From NCBI GenBank assembly GCA_949318235.1, contig CASGGR010000022.1, forward strand, positions 744,001 through 808,000: 64,000 nucleotides of DNA, read 5' to 3'. A program made the position numbers and the translations under genes. This DNA is from Ecdyonurus torrentis (Eukaryota; Arthropoda; Insecta; Ephemeroptera; Heptageniidae). The first letter of the stretch is position 1. Every line of letters starts with the position of its first letter. The notes beneath the pieces are model-generated. The model was not told the origin of the DNA. It made no database searches and was given only the letters and a program-made list of their open reading frames with translations. Shown one piece after another: positions 1-8,937 of the stretch.

Positions 1-111
1 TAGTTTTTTAAATTCTCTACAAAAAGATGTCTTGAACGTTTTTGCTCCGACGCATACTTTTTGGGTTATTGACAATTTTAATTTTCACTCATCATGTAGC
101 CAAACCAAGTC
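1..111 (+). repeat. Partial C-type monomer at the left edge
   Basis: This is the last 111 bp of a C-type unit. It has GAACGTTTTTGC, CCGACGCAT, the AATTTTCAC tail and the AAACCAAGTC linker, all as in the C unit at 847. It precedes a D' unit at 112, as C does elsewhere in the 7-mer, so the 7-mer HOR continues beyond the left edge. Confidence 0.9.
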
Positions 112-355
112 ATGAAACAAAATTTCTGTTTCAAGAACCAAATGTTATTGAATGATAAAAATCATAATTTTTACACGATTAAAACTAGTTTTAATGATTT
201 CTAAAAAACTAAGAATGCTACAGACATCAAATTTAACTCAAAACATAGCTTTTAATTCTCTACAAAAAATATGTCTTGAACTTTTTTGCCCCGACGCATA
301 CTTTTTGGGTTATTGATAATTTTAGTTTTCACTCATCAAGTAGCCAAACCAAGTC

Positions 356-600
356 ATGAAACAAAGTTTCTATTTCAAGAACCAAATGTTATTGAATGAT
401 AAAAATCATACTTTTTACACGATTAAAACTTGTTTTGATGATTTCTCAAAAACTAAGAATGCTACAGACTTCAAATTCAATTCAAAACATAGTTTTTTAA
501 ATTCTCTACAAAATGACGTCTTGAACGTTTTTGCTCCGACGCATACTTTTTGGGTTATTGACAATTTTAGTTTTTACTCATCATGTACCCAAATAAAGTA
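356..600 (+). repeat. Monomer type A (reference copy, 245 bp)
   Basis: Type A is recognised by AAACTTGTTTTG in the 5' half, AATGACGTCTTGAACG in the 3' half (containing both GACGTC and AACGTT), and a TTTTTACTC tail with an AAATAAAG linker. In the first 4 kb the linker is preceded by TGTACCC; from 16786 onward it is TGTAGCC. Type A is followed by B (here, 45988, 49913, 51877) or by K (for example 16786, 22667, 33710). It opens most of the HOR units between 16.8 and 39 kb. Confidence 0.85.
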
Positions 601-846
601 ATGAAACAAAGTTTCTATTTCAAGAACCAAATGTTATTGAACGATAAAAATCATACTTTTTACACGATTAAAATTAGTTTTGATGATTTCTTAAAAACTA
701 AGAATGCTACAGACATCAAATTTAACTCAAAGCATAGCTTTTTCAATTCTCTACAAAAAAGATGTCTTGAACTTTTTTGCCCCGACGCATACTTTTTGGT
801 TTATTGACAATTTTAGTTTTTACTCATCATGTAGCCAAACCAAGTC
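601..846 (+). repeat. Monomer type B (reference copy, 246 bp)
   Basis: Type B carries TTGAACGATAAAAATC (a CpG where most types have ATGAT), AAAATTAGTTTTG, AAATTTAACTCAAAGC and TTTGGTTTATTGAC. Copies lie at 601, 2316 and 4031, then none until 46233, 50158 and 52122. The copy at 4031 has CTCAAAAAC where 601 and 2316 have CTTAAAAAC. Its 5' half is shared with type K. Confidence 0.85.
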
Positions 847-1091
847 ATGAAACAAAGTTTCTATTTCAAGAACCAAATGTTATTGAATGATGAAAATCAT
901 ACTTTTTACACGATTAAAACTTGTTTTGATGATTTCTCAAAAACTAAGAATGCTACAGACTTCAAATTCAATTCAAAACATAGTTTTTTAAATTCTCTAC
1001 AAAAAGATGTCTTGAACGTTTTTGCTCCGACGCATACTTTTTGGGTTATTGACAATTTTAATTTTCACTCATCATGTAGCCAAACCAAGTC
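847..1091 (+). repeat. Monomer type C (reference copy, 245 bp)
   Basis: Type C combines AATGATGAAAATCATAC, AAACTTGTTTTG, AAATTCAATTCAAAAC, AAAAAGATGTCTTGAACG and an AATTTTCAC tail with AAACCAAGTC. It differs from A mainly in the GATGAAAA motif, in AAAGATGTC instead of AATGACGTC, and in its 3' tail. It is nearly always followed by a D unit, and C-D behaves as a linked pair throughout the window. Confidence 0.85.
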
Positions 1092-1335
1092 ATGAAACAA
1101 AATTTCTATTTCAAGAACCAAATGTTATTGAATGATAAAAATCATAATTTTTACACGATTAAAACTAGTTTTAATGATTTCTAAAAAACTAAGAATGCTA
1201 CAGACATCAAATTTAACTCAAAACATAGCTTTTAATTCTCTACAAAAAATATGTCTTGAACTTTTTTGCCCCGACGCATACTTTTTGGGTTATTGATAAT
1301 TTTAGTTTTCACTCATCAAGTAGCCAAACCAAGTC
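1092..1335 (+). repeat. Monomer type D (reference copy, 244 bp)
   Basis: Type D starts ATGAAACAAAATTTC and has CATAATTTTTACAC, TTAATGATTTCTAAAAAAC, a shortened AGCTTTTAATTC, AAAAAATATGTC, TATTGATAATTTTAG and CATCAAGTAGCC. The TAA in TTTCTAAAAAAC stops the frame that is open in the other types. A sub-variant D' reads AATTTCTGTTTC (112, 1827, 3542, 10900, 14579, 18503, 20708, 24140). In the 7-mer, D' precedes A and D precedes E. The copy at 18503 is only 241 bp because of a 3-bp deletion near 18582. Confidence 0.85.
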
Positions 1336-1581
1336 ATGAAACAAAGTTTCTATTTCAAGAACCAAATGTTATTGAATGATGAAAATCATACTTTTTACAC
1401 GATTAAAACTAGTTTTGATGATTTCTCAAAAACTAAGAATGCTACATACATGAAGCTTAACTCAAAGCATAGCTTTTTTAAATCTCTACAAAAAAGATGT
1501 CTTGAACTTTTTTGCCCCGACGCATACTTTTTGGTTTATTGACAATTTTAGTTTTTACTCATCATGTAGCCAAACCAAGTC
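1336..1581 (+). repeat. Monomer type E (reference copy, 246 bp)
   Basis: Type E is a J-like unit with GATGAAAATC, AAACTAGTTTTGATG, CTACATACATGAAGC, an AAGCTTAACTC block, CTTTTTTAAATC and TTTGGTTTATTG with AAACCAAGTC. Exact E copies with ACATGAAGC occur only at 1336 and 3051. Related units with ACATACATCAAGC are at 19235, 26101, 29292 and 47950. The units at 49667 and 51631 share the family but read CTATATACATC. Confidence 0.8.
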
Positions 1582-4521
1582 ATGAAACAAAGTTTCTATT
1601 TCAAGAACCAAATGTTATTGAATGATGAAAATCATACTTTTTACACGATTAAAACTTGTTTTGATGATTTCTCAAAAACTAAGAATGCTACAGACTTCAA
1701 ATTCAATTCAAAACATAGTTTTTTAAATTCTCTACAAAAAGATGTCTTGAACGTTTTTGCTCCGACGCATACTTTTTGGGTTATTGACAATTTTAATTTT
1801 CACTCATCATGTAGCCAAACCAAGTCATGAAACAAAATTTCTGTTTCAAGAACCAAATGTTATTGAATGATAAAAATCATAATTTTTACACGATTAAAAC
1901 TAGTTTTAATGATTTCTAAAAAACTAAGAATGCTACAGACATCAAATTTAACTCAAAACATAGCTTTTAATTCTCTACAAAAAATATGTCTTGAACTTTT
2001 TTGCCCCGACGCATACTTTTTGGGTTATTGATAATTTTAGTTTTCACTCATCAAGTAGCCAAACCAAGTCATGAAACAAAGTTTCTATTTCAAGAACCAA
2101 ATGTTATTGAATGATAAAAATCATACTTTTTACACGATTAAAACTTGTTTTGATGATTTCTCAAAAACTAAGAATGCTACAGACTTCAAATTCAATTCAA
2201 AACATAGTTTTTTAAATTCTCTACAAAATGACGTCTTGAACGTTTTTGCTCCGACGCATACTTTTTGGGTTATTGACAATTTTAGTTTTTACTCATCATG
2301 TACCCAAATAAAGTAATGAAACAAAGTTTCTATTTCAAGAACCAAATGTTATTGAACGATAAAAATCATACTTTTTACACGATTAAAATTAGTTTTGATG
2401 ATTTCTTAAAAACTAAGAATGCTACAGACATCAAATTTAACTCAAAGCATAGCTTTTTCAATTCTCTACAAAAAAGATGTCTTGAACTTTTTTGCCCCGA
2501 CGCATACTTTTTGGTTTATTGACAATTTTAGTTTTTACTCATCATGTAGCCAAACCAAGTCATGAAACAAAGTTTCTATTTCAAGAACCAAATGTTATTG
2601 AATGATGAAAATCATACTTTTTACACGATTAAAACTTGTTTTGATGATTTCTCAAAAACTAAGAATGCTACAGACTTCAAATTCAATTCAAAACATAGTT
2701 TTTTAAATTCTCTACAAAAAGATGTCTTGAACGTTTTTGCTCCGACGCATACTTTTTGGGTTATTGACAATTTTAATTTTCACTCATCATGTAGCCAAAC
2801 CAAGTCATGAAACAAAATTTCTATTTCAAGAACCAAATGTTATTGAATGATAAAAATCATAATTTTTACACGATTAAAACTAGTTTTAATGATTTCTAAA
2901 AAACTAAGAATGCTACAGACATCAAATTTAACTCAAAACATAGCTTTTAATTCTCTACAAAAAATATGTCTTGAACTTTTTTGCCCCGACGCATACTTTT
3001 TGGGTTATTGATAATTTTAGTTTTCACTCATCAAGTAGCCAAACCAAGTCATGAAACAAAGTTTCTATTTCAAGAACCAAATGTTATTGAATGATGAAAA
3101 TCATACTTTTTACACGATTAAAACTAGTTTTGATGATTTCTCAAAAACTAAGAATGCTACATACATGAAGCTTAACTCAAAGCATAGCTTTTTTAAATCT
3201 CTACAAAAAAGATGTCTTGAACTTTTTTGCCCCGACGCATACTTTTTGGTTTATTGACAATTTTAGTTTTTACTCATCATGTAGCCAAACCAAGTCATGA
3301 AACAAAGTTTCTATTTCAAGAACCAAATGTTATTGAATGATGAAAATCATACTTTTTACACGATTAAAACTTGTTTTGATGATTTCTCAAAAACTAAGAA
3401 TGCTACAGACTTCAAATTCAATTCAAAACATAGTTTTTTAAATTCTCTACAAAAAGATGTCTTGAACGTTTTTGCTCCGACGCATACTTTTTGGGTTATT
3501 GACAATTTTAATTTTCACTCATCATGTAGCCAAACCAAGTCATGAAACAAAATTTCTGTTTCAAGAACCAAATGTTATTGAATGATAAAAATCATAATTT
3601 TTACACGATTAAAACTAGTTTTAATGATTTCTAAAAAACTAAGAATGCTACAGACATCAAATTTAACTCAAAACATAGCTTTTAATTCTCTACAAAAAAT
3701 ATGTCTTGAACTTTTTTGCCCCGACGCATACTTTTTGGGTTATTGATAATTTTAGTTTTCACTCATCAAGTAGCCAAACCAAGTCATGAAACAAAGTTTC
3801 TATTTCAAGAACCAAATGTTATTGAATGATAAAAATCATACTTTTTACACGATTAAAACTTGTTTTGATGATTTCTCAAAAACTAAGAATGCTACAGACT
3901 TCAAATTCAATTCAAAACATAGTTTTTTAAATTCTCTACAAAATGACGTCTTGAACGTTTTTGCTCCGACGCATACTTTTTGGGTTATTGACAATTTTAG
4001 TTTTTACTCATCATGTACCCAAATAAAGTAATGAAACAAAGTTTCTATTTCAAGAACCAAATGTTATTGAACGATAAAAATCATACTTTTTACACGATTA
4101 AAATTAGTTTTGATGATTTCTCAAAAACTAAGAATGCTACAGACATCAAATTTAACTCAAAGCATAGCTTTTTCAATTCTCTACAAAAAAGATGTCTTGA
4201 ACTTTTTTGCCCCGACGCATACTTTTTGGTTTATTGACAATTTTAGTTTTTACTCATCATGTAGCCAAACCAAGTCATGAAACAAAGTTTCTATTTCAAG
4301 AACCAAATGTTATTGAATGATGAAAATCATACTTTTTACACGATTAAAACTTGTTTTGATGATTTCTCAAAAACTAAGAATGCTACAGACTTCAAATTCA
4401 ATTCAAAACATAGTTTTTTAAATTCTCTACAAAAAGATGTCTTGAACGTTTTTGCTCCGACGCATACTTTTTGGGTTATTGACAATTTTAATTTTCACTC
4501 ATCATGTAGCCAAACCAAGTC

Positions 4522-5746
4522 ATGAAACAAAATTTCTATTTCAAGAACCAAATGTTATTGAATGATAAAAATCATAATTTTTACACGATTAAAACTAGTT
4601 TTAATGATTTCTAAAAAACTAAGAATGCTACAGACATCAAATTTAACTCAAAACATAGCTTTTAATTCTCTACAAAAAATATGTCTTGAACTTTTTTGCC
4701 CCGACGCATACTTTTTGGGTTATTGATAATTTTAGTTTTCACTCATCAAGTAGCCAAACCAAGTCATGAAACAAAGTTTCTATTTCAAGAACCAAATGTT
4801 ATTGAATGATAAAAATCATACTTTTTACACGATTAAAACCAGTTTTGATGATTTCTCAAAAACTAAGAATGCTACAGACTTCAAATTCAATTCAAAACAT
4901 AGCTTTTTCAATTCTCTACAAAAATGATGTCTTGAACTTTTTTGCTCCGACGCATGCTTTTTGGGTTATTGACAATTTTAGTTTTCACTCATCTTGTAGC
5001 CAAACCAAGTCATGAAACAAAGTTTCTATTTCAAGAACCAAATGTTATTGAATGATGAAAATCATACTTTTTACACGATTAAAACTTTTTTTGATGATTT
5101 CTCAAAAACTAAGAATGCTACAGACTTCAAATTCAATTCAAAACATAGTTTTTTAAATTCTCTACAAAAAGATGTCTTGAACGTTTTTGCTCCGACGCAT
5201 ACTTTTTGGTATATTGACAATTTTAATTTTCACTCATCATGTAGCCAAACCAAGTCATGAAACAAAATTTCTATTTCAAGAACCAAATGTTATTGAATGA
5301 TAAAAATCATAATTTTTACACGATTAAAACTAGTTTTAATGATTTCTAAAAAACTAAGAATGCTACAGACATCAAATTTAACTCAAAACATAGCTTTTAA
5401 TTCTCTACAAAAAATATGTCTTGAACTTTTTTGCCCCGACGCATACTTTTTGGGTTATTGATAATTTTAGTTTTCACTCATCAAGTAGCCAAACCAAGTC
5501 ATGAAACAAAGTTTCTATTTCAAGAACCAAATGTTATTGAATGATAAAAATCATACTTTTTACACGATTAAAACCAGTTTTGATGATTTCTCAAAAACTA
5601 AGAATGCTACAGACTTCAAATTCAATTCAAAACATAGCTTTTTCAATTCTCTACAAAAATGATGTCTTGAACTTTTTTGCTCCGACGCATGCTTTTTGGG
5701 TTATTGACAATTTTAGTTTTCACTCATCTTGTAGCCAAACCAAGTC
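4522..5746 (+). repeat. Local 3-mer D-F-C', 735-bp period
   Basis: D (4522), F (4766) and C' (5012) are followed by D (5257) and F (5501) at a 735-bp spacing. The C' copy at 5012 has private changes AAAACTTTTTTTG and TTTTTGGTATATTG. This marks the transition from the A-E types to the F-G-H types. Confidence 0.85.
5501..5746 (+). repeat. Monomer type F (reference copy, 246 bp)
   Basis: Type F has AAAACCAGTTTTGATG, AAATTCAATTCAAAAC, CTTTTTCAATTC, AAAAATGATGTCTTGAAC, CGACGCATGCTTTTTGG (a GCATGC site) and CATCTTGTAGCC. It normally follows D and precedes G. Sub-variants read TTGAAAGATAAAA (9428, 13106, 41077, 44516, 53840, 56542, 59244), CAATTTAAAACATAG (11879, 15558, 18744, 21930, 24384, 25119) or TTTTTCTATTC (41077, 44516 and the right-hand 11-mer). 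Confidence 0.85.
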
Positions 5747-6483
5747 ATGAAACAAAGTTTCTATTTCAAAAACCAAATGTTATTGAATGATAAAAATCAT
5801 ACTTTTTACACGATTAAAACTTGTTTTGATGATTTCTCAAAAACTAAGAATGCTAGAGACTTCAAATTCAATTCAAAACATAGTTTTTTAAATTCTCTAC
5901 AAAAAGATGTCTTGAACTTTTTTGCTCCGATGCATACTTTTTGGGTTATTGACAATTTTAATTTTCACTCATCATGTAGCCAAACCAAGTCATGAAACAA
6001 AGTTTCTATTTCAAGAACCAAATGTTATTGAATGATAAAAATCATTATTTTTACACGATTAAAACTAGTTTTAATGATTTCTAAAAAACTAAGAACGCTA
6101 CTGACATCAAATTTAACTCAAAGCATAGCTTTTTCAAATCTCTACAAAAAAGATGTCTTGAACTTTTTTGCCCCGACGCATACTTTTTGGGTTATTGATA
6201 ATTTTAGTTTTCACTCATCAAGTAGCCAAACCAAGTCATGAAACAAAGTTTCTATTTCAAGAACCAAATGTTATTGAATGATAAAAATCATACTTTTTAC
6301 ACGATTAAAACCAGTTTTGATGATTTCTCAAAAACTAAGAATGCTACAGACTTCAAATTCAATTCAAAACATAGCTTTTTCAATTCTCTACAAAAATGAT
6401 GTCTTGAACTTTTTTGCTCCGACGCATGCTTTTTGGGTTATTGACAATTTTAGTTTTCACTCATCTTGTAGCCAAACCAAGTC

Positions 6484-6728
6484 ATGAAACAAAGTTTCTA
6501 TTTCAAAAACCAAATGTTATTGAATGATAAAAATCATACTTTTTACACGATTAAAACTTGTTTTGATGATTTCTCAAAAACTAAGAATGCTAGAGACTTC
6601 AAATTCAATTCAAAACATAGTTTTTTAAATTCTCTACAAAAAGATGTCTTGAACTTTTTTGCTCCGATGCATACTTTTTGGGTTATTGACAATTTTAATT
6701 TTCACTCATCATGTAGCCAAACCAAGTC
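6484..6728 (+). repeat. Monomer type G (reference copy, 245 bp)
   Basis: Type G has TTTCAAAAACCAAATG, AAACTTGTTTTG, GCTAGAGACTTC, GAACTTTTTTGCTCC and usually CCGATGCATAC, an ATGCAT site made by a C-to-T difference from CCGACGCAT. Copies in the right-hand part (47214, 48931, 50650, 52614, 55068, 57770, 60472, 62928) keep CCGACGCAT. It normally lies between F and H. The unit at 9674 has lost one A in the ACTTCAAATTC block. Confidence 0.85.
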
Positions 6729-6974
6729 ATGAAACAAAGTTTCTATTTCAAGAACCAAATGTTATTGAATGATAAAAATCATTATTTTTACACGATTAAA
6801 ACTAGTTTTAATGATTTCTAAAAAACTAAGAACGCTACTGACATCAAATTTAACTCAAAGCATAGCTTTTTCAAATCTCTACAAAAAAGATGTCTTGAAC
6901 TTTTTTGCCCCGACGCATACTTTTTGGTTTATTGACAATTTTAATTTTTACTCATCATGTAGCCAAATAAAGTC
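6729..6974 (+). repeat. Monomer type H (reference copy, 246 bp)
   Basis: Type H has ATCATTATTTTTACAC, TTAATGATTTCTAAAAAAC, AAGAACGCTACTGACATC, CTTTTTCAAATC, TTTGGTTTATTG, a TTTTAATTTTTACTC tail and an AAATAAAGTC linker. It follows G and precedes I. Its 5' third resembles D. The unit at 5992 has an H 5' part but a D-like 3' tail (TTGATAATTTTAG, CATCAAGTAG). Units at 11635, 15314, 21197, 21686 and 24875 are H-like only at the start and D-like afterwards (called Dh here). Confidence 0.85.
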
Positions 6975-8937
6975 ATGAAACAAAGTTTCTATTTCAAGAA
7001 CCAAATGTTATTGAATGATAAAAATCATACTTTTTACACGATTAAAACTTGTTTTGATGATTTCTCAAAAACTAAGAATGCTACAGACTTCAAATTCAAT
7101 TCAAAACATAGTTTTTTAAATTCTCTACAAAATGACGTCTTGAACGTTTTTGCTCCGACGCATGCTTTTTGGGTTATTGACAATTTTAGTTTTCACTCAT
7201 CTTGTAGCCAAACCAAGTCATGAAACAAAGTTTCTATTTCAAAAACCAAATGTTATTGAATGATAAAAATCATACTTTTTACACGATTAAAACTTGTTTT
7301 GATGATTTCTCAAAAACTAAGAATGCTAGAGACTTCAAATTCAATTCAAAACATAGTTTTTTAAATTCTCTACAAAAAGATGTCTTGAACTTTTTTGCTC
7401 CGATGCATACTTTTTGGGTTATTGAAAATTTTAGTTTTCACTCATCATGTAGCCAAACCAAGTCATGAAACAAAGTTTCTATTTCAAGAACCAAATGTTA
7501 TTGAATGATGAAAATCATACTTTTTACACGATTAAAACTAGTTTTGATGATTTCTCAAAAACTAAGAATGCTACAGACATCAAGCTTAACTTAAAGCATA
7601 GCTTTTTTAAATCTCTACAAAAAAGATGTCTTGAACTTTTTTGCCCCGACGCATACTTTTTGGGTTATTGACAATTTTAGTTTTTACTCATCATGTAGCC
7701 AAATAAAGTAATGAAACAAAGTTTCTATTTCAAGAACCAAATGTTATTGAATGATAAAAATCATACTTTTTACACGATTAAAACTTGTTTTGATGATTTC
7801 TCAAAAACTAAGAATGCTACAGACTTCAAATTCAATTCAAAACATAGTTTTTTAAATTCTCTACAAAATGACGTCTTGAACGTTTTTGCTCCGACGCATG
7901 CTTTTTGGGTTATTGACAATTTTAGTTTTCACTCATCTTGTAGCCAAACCAAGTCATGAAACAAAGTTTCTATTTCAAAAACCAAATGTTATTGAATGAT
8001 AAAAATCATACTTTTTACACGATTAAAACTTGTTTTGATGATTTCTCAAAAACTAAGAATGCTAGAGACTTCAAATTCAATTCAAAACATAGTTTTTTAA
8101 ATTCTCTACAAAAAGATGTCTTGAACTTTTTTGCTCCGATGCATACTTTTTGGGTTATTGACAATTTTAATTTTCACTCATCATGTAGCCAAACCAAGTC
8201 ATGAAACAAAGTTTCTATTTCAAGAACCAAATGTTATTGAATGATAAAAATCATTATTTTTACACGATTAAAACTAGTTTTGATGATTTCTCAAAAACTA
8301 AGAATGCTACAGACATCAAATTAATCTCAAAACATAGCTTTTTCAATTTTCTACAAAAAAGATGTCTTGAACTTTTTTGCCCGACGCATACTTTTTGGGT
8401 TATTGACAATTTTAGTTTTTACTCATCATGTAGCCAAATAAAGTCATGAAACAAAGTTTCTATTTCAAGAACCAAATGTTATTGAATGATAAAAATCATA
8501 CTTTTAACACGATTAAAATTAGTTTTGATGATTTCTCAAAAACTATGAATGCTACAGACATTAAATTTAACTCAAAACATTGCTTTTTCAATTCTCTACA
8601 AAAAAGAAGTCTTAAACTTTTTTGCTCCGACGCATACTTTTTGGGTTATTGACAATTTTAGTTTTCACTTATCATGTAGCCGAACCAAGTCATGAAACAA
8701 AGTTTCTATTTCAAAAACCAAATGTTATTGAATGGTAAAAATCATAATTTTTACACGATTTAAACTAGTTTTGATGATTTCTCAAAAACTAAGAATGCTA
8801 CAGACATCAAGCTTAACTCAAAGCATAGCTTTTTTAAATCTCTACAAAAAAGATGTCTTGAACTTTTTTGCCCCGACGCATACTTTTTGGGTTATTGACA
8901 ATTTTAGTTTTTACTCATCATGTAGCCAAATAAAGTA
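6975..8937 (+). repeat. Mosaic stretch: A/F-G-J, A/F-G, H/K, L, M
   Basis: Monomer starts are 6975 (A/F hybrid), 7220 (G with an I-like TTGAAAATTTTAG tail), 7465 (J), 7711 (A/F hybrid), 7956 (G), 8201 (H/K hybrid), 8446 (L) and 8692 (M). The pair at 6975-7464 recurs at 7711-8200, 736 bp later. The A/F hybrid joins the AATGACGTC 5' part of A to the GCATGC and CATCTTG tail of F. The first full L and M units of the window are here. Confidence 0.82.

Larger units (their letters stand above)
356..4765 (+). repeat. 7-mer HOR, 1715-bp period
   Basis: The unit order is A-B-C-D-E-C-D'. Copies run 356-2070, 2071-3785 and a partial 3786-4765 (A-B-C-D). Corresponding monomers are exactly 1715 bp apart. 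By eye the copies are almost identical; the one clear difference is CTTAAAAAC versus CTCAAAAAC in the third B unit (4031). The C-D pair occurs twice within each unit, so the 7-mer itself contains an internal duplication. The sequence 1-355 (C fragment plus D') is the end of a further copy. Confidence 0.93.
5501..6974 (+). repeat. Local 3-mer F-G-H, two copies, 737-bp period
   Basis: F-G-H at 5501, 5747 and 5992 is repeated at 6238, 6484 and 6729. The first two monomers are the same by eye, including the private TTTCAAAAACC in G. The third monomers share their 5' part but differ in the 3' tail: the 5992 copy ends D-like with AAACCAAGTC, and the 6729 copy ends with TTTTAATTTTTAC and AAATAAAGTC. 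Confidence 0.88.

Noticed and set aside
590..600. AATAAA in the AAATAAAG linker as a polyadenylation signal, and A/T runs as promoters
   Set aside because: The hexamer is a linker variant of types A, H, J, K and M in DNA of about 72% A+T. With no transcript or gene nearby it has no support as a functional site.
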